A stretch of 64,000 nucleotides of DNA, taken from positions 50,956,001 to 51,020,000 of the forward strand of contig JAFFJZ010000001.1 in the NCBI GenBank assembly GCA_018340375.1, written 5' to 3'. The position numbers and the translations under genes are program-made. Positions 23,246-34,769 of this stretch are shown in pieces. The notes beneath the pieces are model-generated. The model did not search any database. It worked only from the letters and a program-made list of their open reading frames with translations, and had not been told where the DNA came from. Source of the DNA: Gonatopus flavifemur (Eukaryota; Arthropoda; Insecta; Hymenoptera; Dryinidae). The number at the start of each line of letters is the position of its first letter. Position 1 is the first letter of the stretch.

Positions 23246-23353
23246 TCCAGCAAACACGATTGCAGGCATATCAAAGATCCGGTGACGGCCTTGCACCGAC
23301 ATTGCAGGACTATCAGCGGCCCATTAAAATGCCAGTGATCATTGTCTGTAGGG
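23246..23353. mobile_element. CCAGCAAACA element, copy 2 (108 bp)
   Basis: Same length and alignment as 12848-12955: CCAGCAAACACGATTGC at the left, GGCCCATTAAAATGCC in the second half, GTCTGTAGGG at the right. The leading C has become T. The flanking dinucleotides AG and AA do not match, probably through decay. Confidence 0.65.
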
Positions 23354-23406
23354 AAGATAAATAACTCTCATCCTGTAAGGTGTTTTCCGATAACCGTGAA
23401 CTTTAC

Positions 23407-23558
23407 CGTGCGGTCTTTGGGGTTCTGGGTGTCTTTCAGTTTTCTTATTTTTTCTACTTCATTTTACTGTTTTTACATCTTGGGAGTCACGTCCTCCCAA
23501 ACCTTCTCACCAAGTTACGAACGAAAACGATCTTCATCCGGACTCCAAAGACCCCACG
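23407..23558. mobile_element. TIR element with TTAC 4-bp duplication
   Basis: CGTGCGGTCTTTGGGG at the left matches the complement of the right end, CGTGGGGTCTTTGGAG. TTAC lies directly outside both ends (23403-23406 and 23559-23562). It is 152 bp with no coding capacity, and lies about 50 bp from the preceding CCC-class element. Confidence 0.7.
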
Positions 23559-23562
23559 TTAC

Positions 23563-26130
23563 AGGTTGAGGAATAAAATGTTGATAAGAGAAAACAAAAA
23601 TGCAAAAACTTTTTCGTGATAGATTAAATTACTTCTAGTTGATCAAACGAAACTAGGGTTCACAAGTTCAAATGACAGAAATACAATTCGAAGTTTTTTT
23701 TGGAAATTCTGAAATTTTCACTTGAATAACGGTCATTTCTGGCACCATCGAAATCAATATACTTGAGTTTCGTAAATACAATACCGAAGATACCGCACGA
23801 AGGTTCGTCGAACGCAATTTGTGGTACTTCACGTCAAGAACGGTACATACGATTCTCATTCATGGTCGCGAAATCGTGAAATTTTTGTTATTTCCTTTCG
23901 GACGAACTTCTCAATAAGACGCTCAGAAATCATGTAACAAGTTCATCAAAAGATTCCGGAAAGATTTCTCCTGAAAATGTATAAACGCATCAAAAACATG
24001 GAAGTCATTTTTTGCAGACTTTTAGTAACGTCAGATCTGATAACATCCAATTTGCGAAAACTTCCTCCAAAGGAAGTAAGATCGTTATTTCCATACGGGG
24101 TTCAACTATTGATGCTACATCCAATTACAGAATGGAGTCAGATTTCTTCAAAAGAATGAACCAGCGATTAATCTGACGATGATAACAATGCACAGGGCAG
24201 TGGCAATTATGACAGATGCTGAAATTATATCGATTAACATAGATATAAAAGTATGTGAGGGAAACATATTATAAATGTTCATTGTCATTGTAACAATAAT
24301 GAATGACTTTATTTCAACCTTTTTCTTTCCACATCATTTATACATGTCAACGGTGATTATATTTTGCATTTCATTTATTCAGAAGCATAATTTCCAAGAT
24401 TCACCTGCTCATATTAATTATAAGCGACATTGAAGACTTCTGAAAAATGATTTCTGTGCAAATCTAATTCACGTTTATTATTTGTAATGATCCTGTTGAA
24501 GAAACTCAGTTGGGTTCTAGCTAGGTTCAGCCAAGCTGGGTAGGATCAGTAGGAATTTGGTTATGGTAGGACCTACCCACATGGAATCGGGTTAGGGTGA
24601 TTCCACTTAATATAATTCTTCCTAGAGGTCGGTATTACCCAGGATGGTTCTACTCAGTTCTGCCGATTCAGTATTAACCTGGGTCAGACCCTGCTTGGTA
24701 TGACTTCATACAGCAATAAATTGATTCTTGAAGTTCCAATGCAACATAACTTTTGTAGAATTTATGCAAATTTTTGACATTGTTATTGAATTCTGTCACA
24801 GTTTTGTCCCCCTGGCATTTCAAGATTCTTCTTTGTTTATTCATTATTGATTCGGAAAGCATCTTTGTTTTTTGTGAGGGTGCAATTAAGCGGATACTCG
24901 GTCATCAGTTTTTTAGATTTTCCGATTGATCCTGACTCACACAAAAACGTGCATCATGTTGATTTTTGAACGTGAAATAAGCTCAAGTTAGTACGATTGG
25001 CATCAAGCCAGCTCAGTTGGCACCAAGTTGGTCTCACATTGGTTGTTGGACAGCTGTTTCAACTGCTACTCTATTCTTTATATTACTTTCGTCTGGAATT
25101 GATACGATATTTGAAGAAAGGTCCTGTAAACTTACTTAATTCTGAAATAAAATCTACTACCTTCTAACGTAGTTATCTTTCATTTCAAACTTCCAATTCA
25201 CAACTGTCCATGCAAGACAAACAAACCCTTCAGAACTGCTCGAATTATCTACTGAGTTTTTCATCTCCACTAAAATACGTTGATTGAACGGGTTGCTTCA
25301 ACCGCATTTTTGTCAATGAAAATTCATTTCGGGGTTTTTACAATGATTTGAAATTCTTTCTAATTCATCAATTCGGGTGGAAATTCATTAAAGAATCCAG
25401 ATGGATTCCTATATTTTCCTGTAGAAAGTTCGCATGATTCCCTATGGATTTTTTTACATGAATTTTTATCATGGTTTCGCAGGAATTCCAACTGAGTTTT
25501 CAAGTTTCCTATAAAGATTTTGGATGCGTACTTATATTCTCACCTGGAGTTTTGCAATAGGGAAAAATGATGGCAATTGATAGATAAAAAATATTATTCA
25601 AATGAATAGGAATTATGATCCAGATACCGAGGTTTATTGTATTCACAATCTTCCTCAAAATTCATGAAAAATGTCATGAGTGTGACATAAGAAGATCTAT
25701 GCTGATTTTACAACTCTTAGCATATAAATGAAGTTGACTACAAGTTTTATACAGTTACAAACTCGATCATACATTAATCATAACCATTGGATACTGGAAA
25801 TTCCGTATTAATCCTCACGTGTTTTTAGAAGTTAAATCGAGTTACAAGTCAGTTTTCCGCTTGCATATGTATTCAACTTGATATTCATAATATTCCAAGA
25901 CAACTTTGATCTTTTTCCTTGATGCTGATTTGTACAATCTGAAGAATGAATTGATCCCAGTCCTAGAGTTGACTTTTCATACATAAAAGATCCTCAATTT
26001 GTATACGGAGTCTCTAAACTTTTCAAATCACTTTCAAACCACAAAAAAGAGAAGCCGTTTGAATTGATAAAATAAGTCAATGCATCCACACTCCATTGGG
26101 AAAAAATTTAACGATTTTCTTTGAATCATC
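23563..26130. other. AT-rich DNA with one word-array patch
   Basis: Around 24500-24690 there are repeated TAGGACCTACC, AGGTTC, CCTGGGT and GGGTTAGG words in both orientations. This suggests another palindromic-word element whose ends I cannot fix. The rest shows no gene, tRNA or clear inverted repeat. Confidence 0.35.
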
Positions 26131-26136
26131 ATGAAA

Positions 26137-26394
26137 TTACTTTTCAGTTCTTATGATTTTCACGCAAGCAATTTCGACTGGTACTTCGACCAGCCGTTCA
26201 TCGCCGTCGTCATCGTCGTCGTCTTCTTCGATTCTCCCCCCGACGTTTCGCTTTAATTCAGCCATATTGCTTTCCATCGATTTAACTTCAAACTCCCCGC
26301 GTGTAGGGACGAAGGAGAAGGACGAAGGAGAAAGGACACAGAAGGGAGGCGAAAAAAAAAAGAGAATATTATTCCATACCAAACGGTGTCCCAT
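26137..26394 (-). CDS. Candidate acidic N-terminal frame, strand uncertain
   Basis: The minus strand is open for 85 codons. An internal start gives MESNMAELKRNVGGRIEE, then six Asp and RLVEVPVEIACVKI, a plausible first coding exon. The opposite strand is also open (26153-26509) and encodes a poly-Ser stretch from the same CGT repeat. An acceptor-like TTTTCAG precedes the plus-strand frame. Because the trinucleotide repeat inflates both frames, neither is secure. Confidence 0.2.
   Translation of the reverse strand: MGHRLVWNNILFFFSPPFCVLSPSSFSFVPTRGEFEVKSMESNMAELKRNVGGRIEEDDDDDDGDERLVEVPVEIACVKIIRTEK
26200..26231. repeat. (CGT)n trinucleotide tract
   Basis: Imperfect CGT/TCG repeat, encoding poly-Ser in one frame on the plus strand and poly-Asp on the minus strand. 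Confidence 0.9.
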
Positions 26395-26519
26395 AGTGCA
26401 AATAAATCATTGCCCGCACATGTATGCGCGTAGCGGGCACACTATCGCATCTGTAACTATTAATCGCATGAGGGATAGTGGAAATGATTTTCCACCCCAA
26501 CGCTCGTGATTTTCACATA

Positions 26520-27934
26520 CATTATTAGGATAAAAATACTCGACAAAATTTCTAATAATAAAACAACATATTTTCACGTTCACCGAGGAGTTCTTTATCT
26601 TCTCGTTCATCGAATACAATGAGATTTGTTCTTCAAACTTTGAAGAGGCCTGTATACGCCTCAAGAGCGATTATCCTTTAACGTCAGCAGAATACATAGA
26701 GGTACCATATACCGCACCAACTAGATTCGCTTTTATGACGTCATAATGAACCGGCAATCAACAGCATTGTCGACATAATTCTCGTACCGTTGTCTCAACC
26801 AATTCCATTGTGTATTAGTATGCGCGTGTATGTGCCGTACATTCTGTTCATCTTGTTCCTTTCAACGTTCCATCTTCTGTCGTCGTTGTCTTTTCATCTC
26901 TTTCATGGGAAGCAAAGGAAAAACCACAGCGGAGGTGGGAAACTAAATCTTCAAAGACTTGACCAATCTCATTGAACGTGAAACTGAAAAGGGTATCAAG
27001 TGACATCGTCTTGTTGAAAATTCCCCTCGAAAACAAGCTGTTGAAAATTCAGAAACTCGTTTTATAAATCTTCATTATTTTATAGAACTCTTCCAAAAGA
27101 ACTTGGGTGATTTATAAAATATCATATAAAATGTATGTACTGAACTGCGTGAATTCACATCAATTGATGAGTTCAACTTAATTTCGGGCTCGTGAGATCG
27201 AGTGTGGGCCGGAGGGTTTATAAATATTTTGTACACTCGAACATCTGTCCGATTAGATGTGTTACAATATTTTGGATATTTGTGGCATTTTTTCCCAAAC
27301 GGATGTTCACTTTTTGTATTCTCTAATTGTAATTTCGAATAATGTGAAGAGTAGAGTGGAACTTCGTTGAAGTTGAATAAAAAATAATGCAAGAACTCAG
27401 TGTGAAGAATTGAGTTCATTCATTGTCGAGAATACTGAGGGAACAGAATTTTCTAAGGATTTTGGAATGTTCTCAAGGGACTTCAAAAACTTTGAAGATC
27501 TGCGTTCAGGGTTAAAACGGGACAACTCACAAATCATGTGTGTATGAAGGATATTTTTATATCATTTCTATAGGATTTTGATTTAGTTCCTCTGTGAAGT
27601 TTGGAGAATTAATGTACAATCAAGTCTCAGTTAACAAAATGATAACTAAAGCACGAATAATTTATTCAGTTAACATGCTCTTCATTTTAGATATTCATTG
27701 TTCAGATAAGAATGAGCTACTTATGCATTGCCTCATACGAATTTCAACACCTGGGTCGAAAAATTTGGACGGTTCATGTTTTAACTTTTAGACTCTCAAA
27801 TCAGAATGGGGTAAGATTTTTGTTCAAGGAGAAATTCAGGAGTATATCTCAGTTTAGTCTCACTCCGTCCACGATGTCCATAAATCAGGACAAATTCACT
27901 TTGAAACTCAGAGAGGAGAGTTTTCAGAAGATTC
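26520..27934. other. AT-rich DNA, no supported feature
   Basis: A CpG-containing stretch at 26690-26960 includes a TGACGTCA palindrome (CRE/ATF-type) near 26737. The frames here (26790-27419) have no recognisable domain. No inverted-end element is seen. Confidence 0.35.
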
Positions 27935-28186
27935 CCAAATAGCACAAATTTTTTATTGTCTCAAAGATTTCTACTGGATGTCTTAAAGATGTCTTATGCA
28001 ACCATTTCCACTGTCTGTAACATATCTTCGATTAAGATATCTAAAAGATGTCTTCATACCTCTTTTAAACGTCTTTTGGATTACTAACTGAAGATATCTT
28101 GAAGACAAAGAAAACTGTTGCATAAGATATCTTAAAGATATCCAGTGGAAATCTTCTAGACAATGACAAATTTTTGCTGGTCCGGG
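27935..28186. mobile_element. CCC-ended element with AAGATATCTT word array
   Basis: Left CCCAAATAGCACAAATTTTT and right complement CCCGGACCAGCAAAAATTT, with TT on both flanks. Arms of about 75 bp fold back. The arms and loop are filled with TCTTAAAGATATCTTA-type words. The word array continues beyond the right end to about 28400, which may be a second, damaged copy. Confidence 0.75.
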
Positions 28187-28400
28187 TTTTTTTTCTGGGA
28201 TTGAAACCCAAAGGGTACCTACGTGACAATTCTTGTCTTAAAGACGTATCAAAACAAGTTCAAGATGTTTTATGCAACAGCAAAGATATCTTTCATATGT
28301 CTAAGATAGTTCTTATTTCTAAAAGATATCTTCTCGAATTAAAAATTTGAGATGTTTTAAAAGATATCTTTTAGAAGAAAGAATTATTCAAGATATCTTG
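28187..28400. repeat. Continuation of AAGATATCTT-type word array
   Basis: GATATCTT, TCTTAAAGACG and AAAAGATATCTTTTAG words recur on both strands over about 200 bp. The words match the interior of 27935-28186 and of the segment at 30020-30190. No clean terminal repeats are visible. Confidence 0.5.
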
Positions 28401-29602
28401 AATTGTGATGTGAATATAGTTTTAAAATGTGTTGAAAACTTTCTGTGCCATCCGAGAAGATTGGTCCTTCATATTCACCCGCAGAAACCCTCGATTTTGA
28501 CTCCTCCGGTATTAATATTCCATCAAATTTGAAAGGGATGGTGAAATGACATTATTTACGCTCATTGAATATGTAAGAATGACAGAAAGACAGACGAACA
28601 GACAGGCATACGTATAAATTGTCAGACCAGAACGATGGACCAAAGTAATAAGATTCCCAATGGTAATAAGAGAAGGGTGGGGATATAAGAGCATAGGAGT
28701 TTGAGAAAGGGATGAAATGATGCGCCACTAATTCCGTTATGGCCGTCAACGGCCTGCCTAGATGGTTGGCTTCGCGTCATGCATTGTCCGTGTGCACGCA
28801 CGAAAATCTATATATATATATACGTATATTCACACAAGTACGAGAAGAAGCGTATGAACGTATGTACGGTCACGAAGATGCACGTGCAACACCAAACAGA
28901 AATGCATTTTCAGGGTTGACTCGGGTGCGCGTGCGCACAAAACTGTACGCGTGTCCTTAACTTGTGTCTGTGTGTGTGTGCGCATGCATGTATGTGTATG
29001 TTTCCCAGAGTGGTTCATCACGTATGTATGTAGGACAGAGGGAGCAGCTGTCAGACAGCTGTAAGGCCCTTTTTACCTGTTCTCCGTTTGCTGTTCGTTC
29101 GTTCGAGTATGAACCAACTCCAGTAGCCGAGTACATCCAGAGAAATAAAAATTAAACAAAAAATGAAGGCGGAAAAAGATGAACCAAGTGTCCGAGCGAT
29201 CCTCAAAATTGCAATATACGTACGCGTACACCACCACAACACATCTTCGGAAACAAAGAACAATAACGTAGCGCGTGCTAACCAGATATATTGATACCGT
29301 GGTATGAATTTTTTCTTCTCGCAAAATGTTGAAAGAAAGATGCCTCGATAAAATGTACACGTTTTTATCTGAAATTTTCGATTTCGATATGATACAATAT
29401 AATCAGTTCGTCATTATGAGCCATTTATGGGATAATGATATGGAGTTCGTATGCGAAAAATACCGGGAGGGTAGATGCCATTCCATGTTTGGGATTATCT
29501 CAATTAAATTGGACTGAGAGGTGAATTGCTTTGAAATTTCACATTTGCAGAATATATGCGATACCTTTGTTTACAAAAAAACTTGAGCCAACTCTGGGGC
29601 AT
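28401..29602. other. CpG patch (28740-29260) within AT-rich DNA
   Basis: TATATATATA and GTGTGTGTGTGCGC tracts and CGTACG/ACGCGT words are present, with short open frames on both strands. CAGCTGTCAGACAGCTG at about 29045-29061 is a palindromic double E-box. No exon or element is supported. Confidence 0.35.
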
Positions 29603-30405
29603 CCCATTGAGCATTTCCGTTAGAACCTTGCATTTACATTGCATCGATGCAATGACGTACGTACATAAAAAATAAAGTACAATGGATAAAATAATAAATT
29701 GATATTCCTCTAATATATGATTCTGTTTAATGATAGGTTAGTTTTTGCAAATAGGATGATTCGCTACAAAAGAAAATATATTATTGTAATGTTATTGGTT
29801 ACACGTTTCTTTTCTGCGGCAATACTTTTATTATCCAGTATTGGATCTTGAATGTTTATGTATATATAATTAATATTGCGCAATATCATTGGCGTCGTCG
29901 TTCCTCACTGTACACGTGAAACAAATGCGCGGAACACTGTGAATAACTATACGTGAATTACTGCAATGTCCTCTCTAATTCTCTTTGATCTAATTGGTCT
30001 ATTGGGATTGTTCTAAAAGTGCTCTTGAAGATATCTTCAAGAAATGTTTATGATTGTTCTTGAATATATCTCAATTACAGTTGTCTTATAGAACTCGCGC
30101 AGCAAGAGATCTTCCATACTCTCGTCATCTTAAAGATGTCTTTTAGAAATGTCTTGAAGATACATGAATTCAGGACTCTTTCAGACGTCTTGAAGAACTG
30201 CTTGCTGTGTGGGCTGTTATGAGAATTACCACAGTAATATTACAACATCCAATGACAAGTAAATTGCAGCAATGTTACGTTGTCAGGTGATATTTCAACG
30301 ATATTTTTGCAGGTTACTTTTGTAGATTGGAAGAAAAGTACTTTCAAGATCGCATCAATATCGCTGCAATGTTAATGCAAGGTTCTAACGGAAATGATCA
30401 GTTGG
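29603..30405. mobile_element. CCC-ended element, 803 bp, with GCAATATTGC and AAGATATCTT words
   Basis: The ends share ATTTCCGTTAGAACCTTGCA as an inverted repeat starting about 10 bp inside. The outermost bases are CCCATTGAGC and CCAACTGATC. AT flanks both sides. The terminal parts hold CAATGTTA/GCAATAT words, and the centre (about 30020-30190) holds the AAGATATCTT array of the 27935 family, probably a nested or chimeric insertion. No transposase. Confidence 0.7.
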
Positions 30406-30752
30406 ATGCTTCTATTTTTAACATACTATGAGCGAAGTTTATATGAAATGTTATAAGTTTTATAGATTCTCCTCAGACTCCTGCCAGAGCTTGGTACAAA
30501 TCTTTTGAAAAGTCTGATTCGGGTTCAATACTTCATTTGAGTTGTATACTGGAGAGAATCAACAACGATTTGTGTTAATTCAGCCCTAAATGGAGTTATT
30601 TTAATACCACAATCCGGATTTAACTTCTTGGGAACATTTTTAGTATCGTGCGCACTCGGTACTTTTTACAATGTAGCAAGCGCAATTAACTAAGCTTCTG
30701 GTCTTCCATAAGCAAAGTCTGAAGATATTGTTTAATATTCAATTCATTACTA

Positions 30753-31043
30753 CACAGAAAGACCGGGTCTATTAATTATAATATTTGAAAAAATGACTGT
30801 CAATTCAGGGAAAACGAGGATCGCTGAAAAATATTCGTATTGAGTCTACTGAAAATTCGTAGTCGATGTTATTAACAATTGATAGTTTCACTACGAAAAA
30901 TATCAATGAAACTATCAACTGTTAATACTTAGACTACGAATTTTTGGTGGACTCACTATGAATATTCTTCAGCGATCTTCTTTTTCCCTAAATTGACAGT
31001 CATTTTTTTGAATATTATAATTAATAGACCCGGTCTTTCCGTG
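30753..31043. mobile_element. TA-flanked near-perfect foldback, 291 bp
   Basis: Two arms of about 135 bp are inverted copies with scattered mismatches, separated by only about 15 bp. The ends are CACAGAAAGACCGGGTC and the complement of GACCCGGTCTTTCCGTG, and TA flanks both sides. It has no coding capacity. Read-through transcription would give a long double-stranded hairpin. Confidence 0.9.
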
Positions 31044-31214
31044 TAGCTAGCATTTAATTAAATTTCGCTTTATTTAGCCTTTCTTCGATCATTTGTTAAT
31101 GAGTTATGATTCCTGGTGGATATCATTCATTATTTCCCTGTATACTACCCCTCTTGTACTTGACAACATACAGAGGAGGTCTTCAATGAAGAGACTAATT
31201 GAATCTAACAAAAT

Positions 31215-31321
31215 TTGATTGAAAAATTTGCAGAATTATATATAATTATATAGAAAATTCATATAAACTACATTAAATTGTATACAAATTATATATAATT
31301 TTGAAAATTTGTCCACATGGG
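31215..31321. mobile_element. AT-rich inverted element, second copy
   Basis: Shares ATATATAATTTTGAAAATTT and the terminal CCACATGGG with the copy at 22440-22562 (CCACTTGGG). The left end is weak. Confidence 0.45.
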
Positions 31322-32095
31322 TTATCAAGCGAAGCATTCTACAAGATTCAATACAATTTAGAGTCATTCATCAAATAGTTTTATTGAAACAACAGTATAC
31401 GTCGACCAACTGACAACGAAATTTTATTCTAAACCCTCGGTTGATGTCAAATAAATCTTGCTGAAAATAATTGGAAAACATTGTTTATACAAAGAAACCG
31501 CTTCCTAGATACACAATACTACACAATGCCACGAATATTTACACAGTTGGAAACAATCGACATGAAGAATATGCTGGAATCGATTCACTAGAGTGCCATG
31601 TCAACACAACATCAAATGCCTGTTGTACTAACATTTCAATCATTCCAACTGATATGTTAAATTAACATATTCATAGTCATTTTCCGATACGTTGCTTCTA
31701 ACTATGCACATTTCCTTGCTTCAAAATCATCGAAGACCTTAAAATGACCTCTGGATCATCAGTCTCAATTTTTGAGACACCCCGTATATGACGCATCTCT
31801 TCAAAACAATGCTACGCAAAATCGTAAGAAAGTACAATTTTCTCCCAATATTTGAACTTTCGAGATTCCAAAGTTGCAGATTTTAATATTAAACACAATT
31901 TCAATATGAAAGGAATAAACAAAACAAGCAACGAACAGTCGAATAAAAATATTCAATATCGAAGAATAGGATTCAATCGAAGGAATGAATACTTCTCTCG
32001 TATTCTTCTCCATCTCACAATCGTTTTTCCTCCAAGAGAAAAGGGGAAAAACATTTGCAATCGTACTCCACTTTCCACGAGTTCATTCGACTCAC

Positions 32096-32191
32096 AAAGA
32101 ATTTGGTCGACGATTCTGTACCTTCGGTTTCCCTTTCACGGGATTCATGCGCGAACTCAAGGTCTTGCCTTGGCTTCAGGGTCGATGCGGC
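32096..32191 (-). CDS. Candidate minus-strand exon, function unknown
   Basis: On the minus strand a C/T tract ends in GTACAG, and 32 codons are open to TTT|GTGAGT after 32096. An alternative donor AAG|GTACAG lies after 32122. The peptide begins AASTLKPRQDLEFAHESRER. The plus strand of the same patch also has three overlapping frames (31852-32337), so composition rather than selection may be responsible. Confidence 0.15.
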
Positions 32192-32339
32192 CTGTACGAA
32201 GGAGGAAGACGGAGAGCCTCTCCTCTTTCGGCGAGAGAGTCTACTGTGTGTATCGATCCACCTATCTTCGACGCACTCGCAAACGATGCGCTTCGTTCTC
32301 GCTCATAAATTCTGAAATCCCGTGGAAAATAAAATGAAA

Positions 32340-33277
32340 AACGAAAGATGAGATCAAAAAAGCGTGGAGAATTTTCTTCGTTCGATCGCGGTTAATAGAA
32401 ATTTGTTTCTGTCAGGTGAATTTCCTGATATTCCTGGAATGAAAATTTCGCTTGCGAACGTGTGGACGTATTCAATGAGATATTTAGGGTTTTATTTGAT
32501 TTGGTGAGGAATTGACATTGGAATGAGAGAATCGATTGGATTGTCTGAATGGATTTGCCGTATGATGAAGGAGTAAAAGTGAAATCAATGAGACTCCTGA
32601 TCGGGTCCAAACTGCTCGAATGATAATTTAGCATGTGATATATATTCGATTTGGATATTGTTCATTCGTTATTATCATGTTAAGGGTTGAGATTTGTTTG
32701 AAGGAGAAGATGAACAACTTTTTCAAATGATGATTAAATTCATATATTTTAATGAATGAGACTGTTCCTTGATTGTCAGTTCGCGATAATTGACATATAT
32801 TGGTATGAATCCTCAGTGTTGGATAATTTAATCTTCGAATGTTCAACTCCCAATTATACATTCTCAAGTCCACGTCTTGTGAGGTAATTTTCAGTCAACT
32901 TACGATGATAATTGAAGGAGGTATAACATTTTGTTTTGTCCAAATATCAGAGATTTGCAGATATAGATTCAATCAACTTCCAAATGGACTGAAATCAAGA
33001 ACACACAAGCATCTCAAATCTGAATAGAATTCATACCAATGTATAGATCCATGGTTCAAACAACGTTGTATTAGGGTAGCAGCTCGAAGAATATTTAGTA
33101 GGTCTGTGACTTCCCAAACAGTGGGTCAAACCACAATACTGGTTAAACATAGGTTCCTGTTTCAAATGCATATTTACTATCTTATTCAAATTTCATTTCC
33201 CGTATTTACACAGATTGTATATAGTCTCACAACTTATATATTTATTCTTTATGTTAGTTTTTATCATAAATTACATA
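32340..33277. other. AT-rich DNA, no supported feature
   Basis: Short frames on both strands lack recognisable domains or splice context. No inverted repeat is found. Confidence 0.4.
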
Positions 33278-33546
33278 CACTGAGAACCCAATTTCTTAGA
33301 TTGAAAGAAATTCTCCTTTGCCCTCATCCGAATAAATCTTTTTTTCAATGGAAACAAATTCAGTGAAATGGGAAAAGTTTTCATCAGATTGAAACGGAAA
33401 ATCCTCAAATTGGAACAAAAAGTATTCCTTCTTGAATTCGAAGAATGTGATTTCAATTCAATGAAAAAATTTTCCATTGGAAACAAGATTTATCAGAATG
33501 AAGGCAAAGAAATTTTCTTTAAATCTGAGGAATTGGGTTCTCGGTG
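33278..33546. mobile_element. TA-flanked foldback MITE (CACTGAGAACCC ends)
   Basis: Left CACTGAGAACCCAATTTCTT and the complement of the right end CACCGAGAACCCAATTCCTC pair over the first 25 bp, and pairing continues weakly through the arms (TTCAATGGAAACAAATTC against the right half). TA lies outside both ends. Frames crossing it on both strands (33106-33622) are artefacts of the palindrome. Confidence 0.8.
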
Positions 33547-33619
33547 TAGTAATCTGATTATTTCCAGTTGTTGCAGTGTTTGGGCATGTCCAGATTCAAG
33601 TATCGGAATGAAATATTGG

Positions 33620-34000
33620 TAGTTTCAGTTGACCGCATATGGACTTTTATGCGGACGTCCGAATTAAAATTCTTGAGGGAACTTGGGAAGCATAGCGAGG
33701 TTCTGTATGGATTTCAGTTGAGCATGCTGATATTGTTGTAACAAGGAGATAGATTGGTTATTCCACTAGGCCTCACAGAGGTCGCATGCAGGGATGCTTC
33801 GATTGGGATCTTTGGGAGAATGCGCGAAGCCTGGCGGGGCCCTCTGCGGGCCGCATTTAGATGCAACCAGAATTTTATGACAGGAGAAGATATTGGTGAT
33901 GCAGCTTGACCCCTCATGGGCCGTATATAAGTGACCTTGGGTTAAATAAATTAGGGTGAATATTAGCAACTCGATTAGGTCCCTTGCGAGCTAAGGCAAC
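33620..34000. other. GC-richer unassigned segment
   Basis: Repeated GGCC-containing words (AGGCCTCACAGAGG, GGGGCCCTCTGCGGGCCGCA, CCTCATGGGCCGTATA) occur at about 33770, 33835 and 33910. These three related units suggest a degenerate word-array element like the CCC class, but no ends could be fixed. Confidence 0.3.
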
Positions 34001-34138
34001 GCAATTATGAGTTTAGATACCTGATATACAGCTCCCGGAAAAATGTCCACACAGGATTAAATAAGAATATCACAGCAATCTTGATATTCCTAACAAGGTG
34101 AACAGTATACACCGTGACTTCGAGAACGTAGCTCACTA

Positions 34139-34321
34139 CACAGTAAGAAGTGAAACTTACTTTCAACCTTAATATCGGTTTATTTTAAGATGTAGCTAAA
34201 ATTAGCCCTATTTCAGCTGAAAGTAAGCATTCAAAACAAATGCCGACACAATGGAAAAGACTGAATTTCAGTCAAGTTTTCAAATAAGATGCAGCCACTT
34301 TCAGTCAGACTCTTTACAGTC
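34139..34321. mobile_element. TA-flanked element sharing its TA with the next one
   Basis: Left CACAGTAAGAAGTG and right complement GACTGTAAAGAGTCTG pair imperfectly, with TTTCAG and CTGAAAG words inside. TA lies at 34137-34138 and at 34322-34323. The second TA is also the left flank of the adjacent element. Confidence 0.6.
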
Positions 34322-34323
34322 TA

Positions 34324-34574
34324 CACGGAAAAAAGAAAACAGCAATGGTTACTGTGAATCGCAGTAATTCATTGAAAAATAATGAAAAATCAAATTCACG
34401 CCGTTCATGACTGCGTCTCTCAGTAACCGTTAATGTCCAAGCAGCATTGACGAATTTCACTGCAGTACACATCACTGTGATGGCACTAACCTCTATGATC
34501 CAAGCGTGTTTTCATTTGTTTTTCAACTGATTGCTGTTATGGACAGTAACCAATGCTGTTTTCTTCTTTCCGTG
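34324..34574. mobile_element. TA-flanked CACGGAAAAAAG element
   Basis: The ends are strong inverted repeats of about 30 bp: CACGGAAAAAAGAAAACAGC on the left, and the complement of GCTGTTTTCTTCTTTCCGTG on the right. Both continue into ATGGTTACTG. TA flanks both ends. Confidence 0.85.
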
Positions 34575-34769
34575 TACGGAAAAGGCATAAAATTACTCAC
34601 AAAAATCACAATACATATGAAATTCATGACTGCATTGTCAGGTAAATTAGCATTTTTCAGATATTTCGAATATCAGTAACTTTTTACTGATCTATAATGG
34701 ACATAAATCTAAGAAAAGCCCACCCTCTAACTCATCCTTGTCTCTGTTATTACGAATGAACTCCTGAAT

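Noticed and set aside
33106..33622. Overlapping frames on both strands as a protein gene
   Set aside because: They read through the foldback element at 33278-33546, which explains similar Phe/Lys-rich peptides on both strands.
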